Of a stretch of 64,000 nucleotides of DNA, positions 49,597-58,358 are shown piece after piece (position 1 is the first letter of the stretch; each line of letters begins with the position of its first letter). Both the position numbers and the translations under genes were made by a program. Location: NCBI RefSeq assembly GCF_003994465.1, contig NZ_RZNX01000003.1, forward strand, positions 463,283-527,282. Reading direction: 5' to 3'. Source of the DNA: Paenibacillus zeisoli. Its GTDB lineage: Bacteria > Bacillota > Bacilli > Paenibacillales > Paenibacillaceae. The notes beneath the pieces are model-generated. The model searched no databases, had not been told where the DNA came from, and was given only the letters and a program-made list of their open reading frames with translations.

Positions 49597-49614
49597 CATA
49601 CCATTAACCTTGGA

Positions 49615-50442
49615 TTATTCTAACTCCAGCGGAATCATCGTTCTGCGGCGGCCCTCAAAGGTCGCCAGTTCACGGAATCCAACTTCATACAGCGTTCTGC
49701 GGGCCTGATCCAGATTCTCGCTCAGCTTCTTCGGATCATGGGCATCCGAGCCCACGGTCAGCGGAATACCCAGCTCATAGGCGCGCTGCAGCATGCGGCG
49801 GCTGGGAAACATCTCGGCGCAGGCTTTAGCCAGCCCGGATGCGTTAAGCTCCATAGCCACGCCGGATTCACGAACGGCCTCAAGCGCGGCATTTTCCAGC
49901 TGAATAACCTCACCCGCAAGCTCCGGTGCCGGCTTATAGTCGAAGCGCTTGATCACATCCAGATGCCCCATAATGTCGTAGAAGCCAGTTCGTGCGGCTT
50001 TCTGAACAGCATCATAGTACTGTCTGTATACGGACAGGATGTCCTTGCCTTCCCAGTTGTGGGTCTGACGGAAGTCCGAAATATCCCATTCCCCGAGAAA
50101 ATGAACCGAGCCGATCACATAATCCCACGGGTAGGCACGCACAATCCGCTCAATCTCGGTTTCCCAGCCCTCGATATAGTCGCCTTCCAGGCCGACACGC
50201 ACCTCGATTTGTCCACGGTACTTCTCCTTAAGCAGGAAGCATTCCTCCACATAACGGGGAAGCTCCTCCATAGCCATGGCCATCTCAGGATAATATTCTG
50301 CAGGATTCACATGAAGCAGCGGCATATGATCGGATAGCCCAATATGGGACAAGCCAATCTCAATGCCCCGCTGTACGTACTCCTCAAGCTCGCCCACGGC
50401 ATGTCCGCAGCGGACATGGTGGGTATGGTAATCGATCAGCAT
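49615..50442 (-). CDS. hisJ: PHP-domain histidinol-phosphatase family protein
   Basis: 275 residues with metal-binding PHP motifs: DYHTHHVRCGHA, LSDHMPL, GLEGDYIEGWE, VIGSVHFLG, DIMGHLDVIKRF and TVGSDAHDPK. Histidinol-phosphatase removes phosphate from L-histidinol phosphate, the step before HisD. It starts 18 bases after hisIE, as the last gene of the operon, supplying a step that no other his gene here covers. PHP enzymes include look-alikes, but the position strongly supports this role. Confidence 0.9.
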   Translation of the reverse strand: MLIDYHTHHVRCGHAVGELEEYVQRGIEIGLSHIGLSDHMPLLHVNPAEYYPEMAMAMEELPRYVEECFLLKEKYRGQIEVRVGLEGDYIEGWETEIERIVRAYPWDYVIGSVHFLGEWDISDFRQTHNWEGKDILSVYRQYYDAVQKAARTGFYDIMGHLDVIKRFDYKPAPELAGEVIQLENAALEAVRESGVAMELNASGLAKACAEMFPSRRMLQRAYELGIPLTVGSDAHDPKKLSENLDQARRTLYEVGFRELATFEGRRRTMIPLELE

Positions 50443-50460
50443 GGCGCGTTCCCTCCGCCC

Positions 50461-51156
50461 CTAGTCGCGGCGTGGACGCTCGTGACGGCGATCCAGCTCG
50501 CTCATGATATCGTCCAGCGGAAGGTTCCGCTCCCGCAGCAGCACGAGCAGATGATAGATCAGATCGCTGACTTCAAGACGAAGCTCATCATTATCGCCGT
50601 TCTTGGCGGCAATGATAGCTTCGGCGGTCTCTTCGCCGACTTTTTTCAGAATCTTGTCGATGCCCTTCTCGAACAAATACGTAGTATAGGCGCCTTCCGG
50701 GCGCTCCTCATAACGTTCCTTGATAATCTGCTCCAATTCACCAAGCACTTCGAACCGGCTGGTGGAAGAAGCAGCTGCCGATACAGCGCCCTCGCTTTGG
50801 ACAGCAGCCGCTGAACGGTAGAAGCAGTTGTCCTCGCCAGTATGGCAAGCCGGTCCGCTGCGCTTCACTAGAACCAACAGCGTGTCTCCGTCACAATCAT
50901 AGCGAAGGTCTGTAATACGCTGGGTATTGCCTGACGTTGCGCCTTTGTGCCACAGTTCCTCGCGGGAGCGGCTCCAGAACCAGGTATCTCCGGTGACAAT
51001 GGACTTCTGCAAGGATTCGCTGTTCATATACGCAACCATCAGCACGTCTTTGCTGTCAGCATCCTGTACTACAGCAGGTACGAGGCCATGGGCGTCCCAT
51101 TTAATAATTTCCTGCAGCTTCGCAAGAGGAAGCCGCTGCTCTAAAGATTGACTCAT
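50461..51156 (-). CDS. hisI: Bifunctional phosphoribosyl-AMP cyclohydrolase / phosphoribosyl-ATP pyrophosphatase
   Basis: 231 residues: HisI domain (1-115; [49 protein letters not shown] with the zinc cysteines) fused to HisE (about 140-231; [34 protein letters not shown]). Catalyses steps 2 and 3 of histidine synthesis. Overlaps hisF by 4 bases (ATGA). An Ala/Ser-rich linker of about 20 residues joins the two domains. Confidence 0.96.
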   Translation of the reverse strand: MSQSLEQRLPLAKLQEIIKWDAHGLVPAVVQDADSKDVLMVAYMNSESLQKSIVTGDTWFWSRSREELWHKGATSGNTQRITDLRYDCDGDTLLVLVKRSGPACHTGEDNCFYRSAAAVQSEGAVSAAASSTSRFEVLGELEQIIKERYEERPEGAYTTYLFEKGIDKILKKVGEETAEAIIAAKNGDNDELRLEVSDLIYHLLVLLRERNLPLDDIMSELDRRHERPRRD

Positions 51157-51911
51157 CGTATTTCCACCCCTCTGGCTTTCAAATCCTTTTTCAAATCCGG
51201 CACAGCAATTTCCTTATAGTGAAAAATCGTAGCCGCAAGCGCAGCATCCGCCTGTCCCTCTGTAAAAACATCATAGAAATGCTCTTTGTTCCCGGCTCCG
51301 CCCGAGGCGATCACCGGAATTCCGACCAAGCTGCTTACCGCCTTGGTGAGCGGAAGGTCGAATCCATCCTTCGTGCCATCCGCATCCATACTGGTCAGCA
51401 GAATCTCGCCTGCGCCGCGGGTTTCGGCTTCCTTTACCCACGCAAGAGCCCGGATGCCGGTCGGCTTGCGCCCGCCATGCGTATATACTTCCCACTCTCC
51501 CCAAGCCTCGTTGTATTTGGCGTCTACTGCCACAACAATACACTGGGAACCGAAGCGCCGCGCTCCCTCCGAGATAAGCTCAGGATTCACAATCGCCGCC
51601 GTATTAATGCCAATCTTGTCCGCACCTGCGCGCAGGAGACGCTTCATGTCATCCACATGGGAGATACCGCCGCCCACCGTGAACGGAATCGAGATCTCAC
51701 CCGCGGTCTGCCGGACGACCTCAATCATCGTGGCACGGCCTTCATTGGAAGCGGAAATGTCCAGAAACACAAGCTCATCGGCTCCCTCACGGTCATATAG
51801 CGCCGCGAGTTCTACCGGATCTCCAGCATCGCGGAGATTTACAAAATTAACGCCCTTCACTACCCGCCCGTCCTTCACGTCCAGACAAGGAATAATCCGC
51901 TTTGTAAGCAT
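51153..51911 (-). CDS. hisF: Imidazole glycerol phosphate synthase cyclase subunit
   Basis: 252 residues, a TIM barrel. Catalytic Asp residues in [15 protein letters not shown] and [12 protein letters not shown]; phosphate sites near TVGGGIS and IASGGAGN. Together with HisH, whose ammonia it receives through the barrel, it makes imidazole glycerol phosphate and AICAR. Follows hisA after 66 bases and overlaps hisIE. Confidence 0.97.
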   Translation of the reverse strand: MLTKRIIPCLDVKDGRVVKGVNFVNLRDAGDPVELAALYDREGADELVFLDISASNEGRATMIEVVRQTAGEISIPFTVGGGISHVDDMKRLLRAGADKIGINTAAIVNPELISEGARRFGSQCIVVAVDAKYNEAWGEWEVYTHGGRKPTGIRALAWVKEAETRGAGEILLTSMDADGTKDGFDLPLTKAVSSLVGIPVIASGGAGNKEHFYDVFTEGQADAALAATIFHYKEIAVPDLKKDLKARGVEIR

Positions 51912-51977
51912 TACTTCTCTTCCTTTCCTCTGAAGCCTCGTAGGACAGGCTCCTTAGGTATCATCATATATATATAG

Positions 51978-52712
51978 TTAAGCTTTCAGTGCCTGAATGG
52001 CCTTAGCCAGATCCACGCTGCCCGTGTACAAGGCCTTGCCCACAATCGCTCCGCCCACGCCCTGGCCAGCATGTGCAGCCAGCTTAATCAGGTCTTCCTG
52101 AACGGTGACTCCGCCCGATGCAATGACCGTCTTGCCGGATGCCTCAGCCAGCGCACGAATCGCTTCAACATTCGGCCCCTGCATCATGCCATCACGCGAG
52201 ATATCGGTGAAAATGAACGTCTCCGCGCCCTTCGCAGCCAGTTCCTTCGCGAGCACCTCGGCCTGAACCTCAGAGGTCTCAAGCCAGCCGCGGGTAGCGA
52301 CCAAGCCATTACGCGCATCAATACCGATGGCAACCTTATCGCCATATTGTCCGAGGACGCTTTCTGTGAACTCACGGTCTTCAATCGCCGCAGTTCCAAT
52401 AATCAGACGGCTGACGCCAAGACCAAGCAGACGCTCCACGTCACTGACCGTCCGAATACCGCCGCCTACCTGAACGGGCACCTGCACACTGCGCGCAATC
52501 TCGCCAATCAGCGCATCATTAACCGGGTGTCCAGCCTTTGCCCCATCAAGGTCCACCAGATGGATGAACTCGCCGCCTTGAGCCTCCCAAGACTTGGCAA
52601 CCTCCACCGGATTGTCGTTATAGATCGTTTCGCGGGCATAATCCCCCTGCACCAGACGTACACACTTGCCATCCCGGATATCAATCGCCGGATAAATGAT
52701 AAAAGAAGACAT
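51978..52712 (-). CDS. hisA: Phosphoribosylformimino-5-aminoimidazole carboxamide ribotide isomerase
   Basis: 244 residues, a TIM barrel paralogous to HisF: IIYPAIDIRDGKCVRLVQGDY with the catalytic Asp, VQVGGGIRT, TDISRDGMMQGPN and IASGGV. Converts ProFAR to PRFAR. GGGGGAGAATGG precedes the ATG. It is separated from hisH by an unusually long 418-base gap with repeats and a terminator-like hairpin. Confidence 0.97.
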   Translation of the reverse strand: MSSFIIYPAIDIRDGKCVRLVQGDYARETIYNDNPVEVAKSWEAQGGEFIHLVDLDGAKAGHPVNDALIGEIARSVQVPVQVGGGIRTVSDVERLLGLGVSRLIIGTAAIEDREFTESVLGQYGDKVAIGIDARNGLVATRGWLETSEVQAEVLAKELAAKGAETFIFTDISRDGMMQGPNVEAIRALAEASGKTVIASGGVTVQEDLIKLAAHAGQGVGGAIVGKALYTGSVDLAKAIQALKA

Positions 52713-52759
52713 CCATTCTCCCCCTGCTCTATATAGTTAACCATCGGCCTTAATTCAGT

Positions 52760-52782
52760 AAAAGAAAAGCACCTCGCGGTGC
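52760..52782 (-). terminator. Terminator-like hairpin between hisH and hisA
   Basis: Stem GCACC/GGTGC with a GCGA (GNRA) tetraloop, followed by TTTTCTTTT on the minus strand. It could reduce transcription of hisA, hisF and hisIE relative to upstream genes. Confidence 0.65.
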
Positions 52783-53042
52783 ACTAAAAAAGAGTCCTTT
52801 GAGTCACTTTAAGCACAAAACATATTTGGCTCCTGCTCATTCTCAGACTCTACTGCAAGTAGTTATAAGACTGTACTCCCCAATGAATTACAGCCTATCA
52901 ATCCGTAAACAATCCGTAAATCCTGGATCTTAAGCAGCAAGCCCGCTCGCAGGCGGCCGAGCTGCTTCACTTCCATTCACGGGAGCCCCTAAGCGGTAGC
53001 TCCTGTCAGGATTACAGCGGCCAAGCCGCTTCATACCGCACT

Positions 53043-53092
53043 ATGCTGCTCCCTGCTGCTCCCTGCTGCTCCTTGTAGCTCCTTGTAGCTCC
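53043..53092. repeat. Five tandem 10-bp repeats
   Basis: On the plus strand: ATGCTGCTCC, CTGCTGCTCC twice, then TTGTAGCTCC twice. No spacers are present, so this is slippage-type repetition and not a CRISPR array. Confidence 0.9.
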
Positions 53093-53130
53093 CCGCCCTG
53101 CATGCTGCTCTACACAGTTCCATGCACGAT

Positions 53131-53757
53131 TTAGGCTCGCTTTGCTCCCTCGGCCAGCTCCATGAAATTGCGGAGCAGCGACATGCCCATCTCCCCGCTC
53201 TTCTCCGGGTGGAACTGCATGCCGTATACATTCCCGCGACCCACAATCGCAGTCACCGGCTGCCCATAGTCCGTCACCGCAAGCAGATCCTCCTTGCGTG
53301 CCGGGAGGACATGATAAGAGTGCACGAAATAGACGTGCCCCTCTTCCAGTCCCTCAAAAATCGGGCTCGAGGCATTCGTATACTCGAGCTTGTTCCAGCC
53401 CATATGCGGCACTTTATAACTGCCGCCTTCGAACCGGACTACCCGGCCCGGCAGAATGCCAAGGCCCTGGTGATCGCCGTGCTCCTCGCTCGTGTCGAAG
53501 AGGAGCTGCATACCGAGGCAGATGCCGAGCAGCGGCTTACCGCTGGCAGCGGCCTCGCGCACCACAACATCCAGCCCGCTCTCGTGAAGATGGTCCATCG
53601 CATCGCCGAAGGCGCCTACGCCCGGCAGCAGCACGCCGCTGGCGTTCAGGATGACCGAAGGGTCCCCGGTAACCACCGCATCAAAACCAAGGCGTTCACA
53701 GGCTTTGCTCACACTGTGCAGATTGCCCATTCCATAATCGACAATAGCGATGGTCAC
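53131..53757 (-). CDS. hisH: Imidazole glycerol phosphate synthase glutaminase subunit
   Basis: 208 residues, GTG start at 53757. Class I glutamine amidotransferase: VDYGMGNLHSV, oxyanion LPGVGAFGDAM, nucleophile cysteine in LLGICLGMQLLF, and catalytic His/Glu in GMQFHPEKSG. Supplies ammonia to HisF. Starts 3 bases after the hisB stop; its ribosome site AAAGGGG lies inside hisB. Confidence 0.96.
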   Translation of the reverse strand: MTIAIVDYGMGNLHSVSKACERLGFDAVVTGDPSVILNASGVLLPGVGAFGDAMDHLHESGLDVVVREAAASGKPLLGICLGMQLLFDTSEEHGDHQGLGILPGRVVRFEGGSYKVPHMGWNKLEYTNASSPIFEGLEEGHVYFVHSYHVLPARKEDLLAVTDYGQPVTAIVGRGNVYGMQFHPEKSGEMGMSLLRNFMELAEGAKRA

Positions 53758-53760
53758 GGG

Positions 53761-54372
53761 TTACAGCACCCCTTTCGTTGACGGTACGCCCGTCACACGT
53801 GGGTCCAGACTGGTCGCTTCGTCCAGCGCACGCCCGAGCGCCTTGAACACCGCTTCAATCATATGGTGCGTGTTCTGTCCGTAGTGGACAATCACATGCA
53901 GCGTAATCCGGGCCTCCAGTGCCAGCTTCCACAGGAACTCCTGCACCAGTTCCACGCTGAAGCTGCCTACCTGTGCCGAAGGATACTGCGCACGGTATTC
54001 GAAATGCGGACGGTTGCTGATATCTATAATAACTTGTGCTAGTGCTTCGTCCATCGGAACGAACACGCTGGCATAACGCTTGATGCCTTTCTTGTCGCCC
54101 AAGGCTTCACGAATCGTATGACCCAGACAGATCCCGATGTCTTCCACCGTATGGTGATCGTCAATCTCGATATCGCCCTTTGCATCGACCACGAGATCGA
54201 ATTGTCCGTGCTTCGTGAATAGATCCAGCATGTGGTTCAGGAACGGCACATCCGTCTCTAGGCGTGAATCCCCGGTTCCATCCACATTAAAATTAAGTTT
54301 AATATCAGTCTCATTCGTCTTCCGGCTAATGCTCGCCTGGCGTGCACCATTAGCCCCGTTAGCTGTTGTCAT
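53761..54372 (-). CDS. hisB: Imidazoleglycerol-phosphate dehydratase
   Basis: 203 residues, the monofunctional form without the N-terminal phosphatase domain of E. coli HisB, which explains the need for the PHP phosphatase. Metal-binding repeats: LNHMLDLFTKHG, IDDHHTVEDIGI, and HVIVHYGQNTHHMIEA. An N-terminal extension of about 12 residues (TTANGANGARQA) is variable. Lies 3 bases after hisD. Confidence 0.97.
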   Translation of the reverse strand: MTTANGANGARQASISRKTNETDIKLNFNVDGTGDSRLETDVPFLNHMLDLFTKHGQFDLVVDAKGDIEIDDHHTVEDIGICLGHTIREALGDKKGIKRYASVFVPMDEALAQVIIDISNRPHFEYRAQYPSAQVGSFSVELVQEFLWKLALEARITLHVIVHYGQNTHHMIEAVFKALGRALDEATSLDPRVTGVPSTKGVL

Positions 54373-54375
54373 CGT

Positions 54376-55683
54376 CTATTCGCCTGCCTTTCTATCTGCC
54401 TTGGCTTCCTGCTGAAGCCGAATTTCAATTGCCCGGGCATGGCCTTCGAGCCCTTCCCGTCTTGCAAGCTCCATAATGGTCTCACCGTTCTCTAGGAGTG
54501 CCTGCTTGCTATAGTAAATCATGCTGGATTTCTTAATGAAGTCATCCACATCCACCGGCGAGGAGAATCTCGCTGTGCCGTTGGTCGGGATAATATGATT
54601 TGGTCCTGCAAAATAATCCCCTACCGGCTCCGAGCTGTACGGGCCGAGGAAGATGGCCCCAGCATTCTCCACCAAGCCGAGGTAAGCCATCGGCTCCTCG
54701 ATCATCAGCTCCAAATGCTCTGGAGCGAGTCGGTTAATCACCTGGATTCCTTCTTGAATGGAATCCACCACCAAGATCACGCCATAGCTGTCAATGGAAG
54801 CCGCGGCAATCTCCCGCCGCGGCAGCTCCGCCAGCTGGCGCTGCACTTCAGCTGCGCACGCCTTCGCAAAGTCCGCCGAAGTCGTCACGAGAATGGCCGA
54901 GGCCATCTCGTCATGCTCGGCTTGGGACAGCAGGTCGGCGGCCACATAGGCCGCGTTCGCGCTGTCATCGGCCAGCACGGCGATCTCGCTCGGTCCGGCG
55001 ATGCTGTCGATATCGACAGCGCCGTACACCTCGCGCTTCGCCAGCGCGACGAAGATGTTGCCTGGGCCGCAGATCTTGTCTACCGGCTCGATCGTATCGG
55101 TGCCGTACGCCAAGGCTGCGATCGCCTGGGCTCCGCCGACCCGGTAGATCTCGCTTACGCCGGCTTCCGCAGCGGCGACGAGAATATACGGGTCAATGCC
55201 TGCTTTACCGCCGGTAGCCGGCGGCGTAACCATCACGATCTCCGGCACGCCAGCAACCTGGGCAGGGATGACATTCATGAGTACCGAGGAAGGGTAAGCT
55301 GCCTTACCGCCAGGGACATACACACCCACACGCTTCAGCGGGCGGATAATTTGACCCAGGATGCTGCCATCCGGCTGCAGATCCATCCAGGAGTTCCGCT
55401 TCTCCTTCTGATGGAACGCGCGAATGTTCGCCGCTGCAGCGGCTATAGCCTCAACGAAGGAAGGCTCCACCTTCTCGTAAGCGGCCTTCAGTTCTTCCTG
55501 CGTAACTCTAAGTTCCGCAGCCTTAAGCTTCATGCCGTCAAAACGCTCGGTGTAACGCAGCAGCGCGGTATCGCCCTCTTTTTTGATATCAGATACAATT
55601 TGCTTCACGGCTTCGTTCTGCTCAGGTGAACCGTACTCTACCTCACGCCGCAGATCAAATTCCTGTGCCGGTAATATTCTCAT
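54376..55683 (-). CDS. hisD: Histidinol dehydrogenase
   Basis: 435 residues. Catalyses the last two oxidations, histidinol to histidine, with NAD and zinc. Landmarks: [34 protein letters not shown], the signature [14 protein letters not shown] and LLSQAEHDE, and C-terminal [15 protein letters not shown]. Located between hisG and hisB in the operon. Confidence 0.97.
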   Translation of the reverse strand: MRILPAQEFDLRREVEYGSPEQNEAVKQIVSDIKKEGDTALLRYTERFDGMKLKAAELRVTQEELKAAYEKVEPSFVEAIAAAAANIRAFHQKEKRNSWMDLQPDGSILGQIIRPLKRVGVYVPGGKAAYPSSVLMNVIPAQVAGVPEIVMVTPPATGGKAGIDPYILVAAAEAGVSEIYRVGGAQAIAALAYGTDTIEPVDKICGPGNIFVALAKREVYGAVDIDSIAGPSEIAVLADDSANAAYVAADLLSQAEHDEMASAILVTTSADFAKACAAEVQRQLAELPRREIAAASIDSYGVILVVDSIQEGIQVINRLAPEHLELMIEEPMAYLGLVENAGAIFLGPYSSEPVGDYFAGPNHIIPTNGTARFSSPVDVDDFIKKSSMIYYSKQALLENGETIMELARREGLEGHARAIEIRLQQEAKADRKAGE

Positions 55684-55718
55684 CAGCTACTCCTCCTCGT
55701 TACTCCTCGCCTTGGAAC

Positions 55719-56345
55719 CTACACACCAATAACCTTTTGCAGGGCATCGCACACCTGCTGAATTTCAGCATTCTTCATCCGGTAGCTAACCCGGTTCGCC
55801 ACAAGGCGGCTGGTGATCTCGAAGATACTCTCCATCTCCACAAGTCCGTTCTCCCGTAGCGTCTGTCCGGTCTCCACCATGTCCACAATCCGATCCGCTA
55901 GTCCGATCAAAGGCGCCAGCTCGATGGAACCGTTCAGCTTGATGACTTCCACCTGCTGACCCTGCTCCCTGAAATATTGGGATGCCACATTCGGATACTT
56001 GGTTGCTACGCGCTGCTGAATGCCTGGCTTCCAATCCGGAAGGGCAATGACCGACATCCGGCAGCGGGCAATCCCGAGATCCAGCAGCTCATACACATCC
56101 CGCTTCTCTTCCATAAGCACGTCCTTGCCGACGATTCCAATGTCGGCTACGCCATACTCGACATAAGTCGGTACATCGACCGGCTTGGCCAGGATGAACT
56201 CCATACCTACCTCCGGTAGAGGGATAACCAGCTTGCGTGTATCATCCACGTCCAGCGGGATGTTCAAGCCCGCTTCCCGGAATAATGCAGATGCTTTTTT
56301 ATAAATACGGCCTTTCGGCATCGCTACTTTTATAATTTCAGCCAA
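55719..56345 (-). CDS. hisG: ATP phosphoribosyltransferase, short form
   Basis: 208 residues, the short HisG-S type lacking the C-terminal regulatory domain, so activity and histidine feedback require HisZ encoded upstream. Landmarks: [32 protein letters not shown], and the PRPP-binding block [19 protein letters not shown]. Condenses ATP with PRPP in the first pathway step. Confidence 0.97.
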   Translation of the reverse strand: MAEIIKVAMPKGRIYKKASALFREAGLNIPLDVDDTRKLVIPLPEVGMEFILAKPVDVPTYVEYGVADIGIVGKDVLMEEKRDVYELLDLGIARCRMSVIALPDWKPGIQQRVATKYPNVASQYFREQGQQVEVIKLNGSIELAPLIGLADRIVDMVETGQTLRENGLVEMESIFEITSRLVANRVSYRMKNAEIQQVCDALQKVIGV

Positions 56346-56386
56346 TTGAGATCAGCCCGCCTCTCTCCAACAATCCTAACCTTTTG

Positions 56387-57562
56387 TTATTTAACAAAAC
56401 TTACGACATCCGCGTACTTCCCGGCAGTCTCTTCTACCGTGCGTAATTCGCCTTCCGCATTAACATGCTGCGTTACCACAACCTTGCCTTCACGGCGCAG
56501 ACGCGCAGCTTCTTGAAGTGCTGACTTCCTTCCCTGCGCATTATACTGCACCAGGACAGGCAGCTTCTGCACAGCTTTGATGCCGTCTACCCCGTCAAGA
56601 ATCCGGTTCGTCTTAAGCGCAAAACCTGTTGCAGGCACTGGACGACCAAACTGCTGAAGCAGATTGTTATAACGTCCGCCGCTGCATACCGGGAACCCAA
56701 GCTCGGCTGCATATCCTTCGAAAATTAGGCCTGTGTAGTAAGAGAAGTCCCCGATCATCGTTAGATCGATCAGGACATGCTCGGCCACGCCGTAATCCTC
56801 CAGGGCTTCCCATACCTTGCACAGATGGTCGATGGAGTCTTGTGCCAGCTGACTTTGACTGAGTCCGCGGGCCTCGCTGCACACTTCTTTGCCGCCGCGA
56901 AGACGGAGTATGCCTTTCAGTTCTTCCTTCTGGGCTTCAGAGACATTAAGCTTCGTCAAAGCCTCACGATAGCCGACGTAATCCCGCCGAAGAAGCCCTT
57001 GCTTCAGTCCCTCGCGGGCTTCTTCATCCCCGGGCACTGCTTCTTCCAGCAGCCCATTCAGGAAGCCAACATGTCCGAGCGCAATCTTAAAGGTGGATAC
57101 GCCAGCCGCCTGCAGGGAAGCTACCGCAAGAGCAACTACCTCGGCATCCGCCTCGGGCGAATCATCACCCACAAGCTCTACACCAGTCTGGAAGAATTCC
57201 GACTCCCGGCCGGCCTCTTCTTCAATCGCCCGGTATACGTTCGCATGATAGGACAGGCGAATCGGCAGCGGCTCTTCCTTCAATAAAGAAGACACCACAC
57301 GTGCAATCGGAGCTGTCATATCGGAACGAAGCACCATGGTCGTTCCCCGGTTATTCAGCAGCTTGAACAGCTTCTGATCCGATGTGGAGCTAGCCACACC
57401 TACCGTATCGTAATATTCCATAGTAGGAGTCATAATCTGACGATATCCCCAGCCTGACATGCAGTCTAGTACACTGCGCTCAATAGCACGAAGACGCTCT
57501 ACCGCATACGGCAGATAGTCGCGGACGCCGGCTGGTTTTTCAAACCCTTTCGGTTTAGACAA
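56387..57562 (-). CDS. hisZ: ATP phosphoribosyltransferase regulatory subunit
   Basis: 391 residues from TTG 57562 (GAGGTGAACGGG upstream). Related to histidyl-tRNA synthetase: motif-2-like GTTMVLRSDMTAPIARV, FQTGVELVGDD, and class II block SGGRYNNLLQQFG; it lacks the anticodon-binding domain. Forms a hetero-octamer with short HisG. First gene of the his operon. Confidence 0.95.
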   Translation of the reverse strand: MSKPKGFEKPAGVRDYLPYAVERLRAIERSVLDCMSGWGYRQIMTPTMEYYDTVGVASSTSDQKLFKLLNNRGTTMVLRSDMTAPIARVVSSLLKEEPLPIRLSYHANVYRAIEEEAGRESEFFQTGVELVGDDSPEADAEVVALAVASLQAAGVSTFKIALGHVGFLNGLLEEAVPGDEEAREGLKQGLLRRDYVGYREALTKLNVSEAQKEELKGILRLRGGKEVCSEARGLSQSQLAQDSIDHLCKVWEALEDYGVAEHVLIDLTMIGDFSYYTGLIFEGYAAELGFPVCSGGRYNNLLQQFGRPVPATGFALKTNRILDGVDGIKAVQKLPVLVQYNAQGRKSALQEAARLRREGKVVVTQHVNAEGELRTVEETAGKYADVVSFVK

Positions 57563-57602
57563 CCCGTTCACCTCATATCAGCTTTCTTAATGTATACTTT
57601 AT

Positions 57603-57675
57603 CATGGTACAGTGCTACCATGCTACCAAATTAAAGAATATGGGATAGTTTATCATACTTCAATTATAGCGTCAA
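57603..57675 (-). promoter_or_regulatory. his operon promoter with downstream palindrome
   Basis: Minus strand: -35 TTGACG (57675-57670), 17 bases, -10 TAAACT (57652-57647). About 18 bases after the expected start lies the palindrome CATGGTAGCACTGTACCATG (57622-57603), a candidate operator. No T-box antiterminator motif is visible in the leader. Confidence 0.7.
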
Positions 57676-57774
57676 TGCAGTACTCGTCCCCAGAAGTTCC
57701 CTTTTGAGTATACCGATAAAGCGCTTTGCTTAGCAATTGGCCGTGTTTCTATTTGCTATTATTTTTCAAAAAAA

Positions 57775-57798
57775 AACGATTTGGTCTGCTCGCACGTC
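57775..57798 (+). promoter_or_regulatory. Candidate ECF-sigma autoregulated promoter
   Basis: AAC (57775-57777) and CGTC (57795-57798) with 17 bases between them, the layout of many ECF promoters, 36 bases before the sigma gene start. Confidence 0.5.
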
Positions 57799-57833
57799 AT
57801 ATCTATGTGGCTAATTGAGAAGGGGGCCTTAAG

Positions 57834-58358
57834 ATGCAGGAGAGACAGTGGGCCGCTGATGCATGCAAGGGGGACGAGATCGCATTTCACGAACTCATCA
57901 ACAGTCAGAAGAGGAAGTTATATGGCATAGCTTACAGCTATTTGCGTAATGAAGCAGATGCCCTTGAGGTGTTACAAGAGACGGTATGCCGTGCTTGGAT
58001 GAAATGCGGTAAATTAAAAGATCCAGATACCTTCATACCTTGGCTGTATCGAATTCTCATGAACTGTTGTGTCGATGAGCTGAGACGACGAAGAAGAGTA
58101 GACGTAATCTCCCAGGAACCTCAGCAGGGCACCATAGAGATGGTCGATGTAAATAAGCTGGATATCGAGAGGGTACTGAACCGGATGAAGCCAAAGTATC
58201 GCCATGCCCTGATGTTGAAATATTACCAGGATATGACTGTACCGGAAATAGCAAGGATACTGGAGAAACCTGAAGGCACCATTAAGACTTGGATTCACCA
58301 AGGCTTGAAGCAGCTTCGGGGTCAGATTGAACAAGGAGGGGGATGGGATCATGAATAG
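57834..58358 (+). CDS. ECF sigma factor (sigma-70 family)
   Basis: 174 residues with two domains: sigma-2 (about 10-80; AFHELINSQKRKLYGIAYSYLRNEADALEVLQETVCRAW) and sigma-4 (about 110-168; LNRMKPKYRHALMLKYYQDMTVPEIARILEKPEGTIKTWIHQGLKQLR). GAAGGGGGCC precedes the ATG. It directs RNA polymerase to a stress regulon, resembling the SigV/SigM type. Overlaps the anti-sigma gene by 8 bases. Confidence 0.93.
   Translation: MQERQWAADACKGDEIAFHELINSQKRKLYGIAYSYLRNEADALEVLQETVCRAWMKCGKLKDPDTFIPWLYRILMNCCVDELRRRRRVDVISQEPQQGTIEMVDVNKLDIERVLNRMKPKYRHALMLKYYQDMTVPEIARILEKPEGTIKTWIHQGLKQLRGQIEQGGGWDHE

Larger units (their letters stand above)
52713..53130. other. Structured intercistronic gap within the his operon
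   Basis: No gene is supported. On the minus strand from hisH: five 10-bp repeats, hairpins AGCGGC/GCCGCT, GGAGC/GCTCC and GCTCG/CGAGC, a tandem pair of TTTACGGATTG (11 bp), then the GCACC/GGTGC terminator-like hairpin before hisA. The other his genes are nearly contiguous. Confidence 0.7.

Noticed and set aside
53031..53246. 71-codon minus-strand frame over the 10-bp repeats
   Set aside because: It overlaps hisH in another frame and is composed of repeat-derived Ser/Arg/Cys residues.
57563..57833. T-box riboswitch in the his leader
   Set aside because: GGTA-containing sequence suggested one, but the antiterminator core, specifier loop and terminator are absent; the GGTA belongs to a palindrome.
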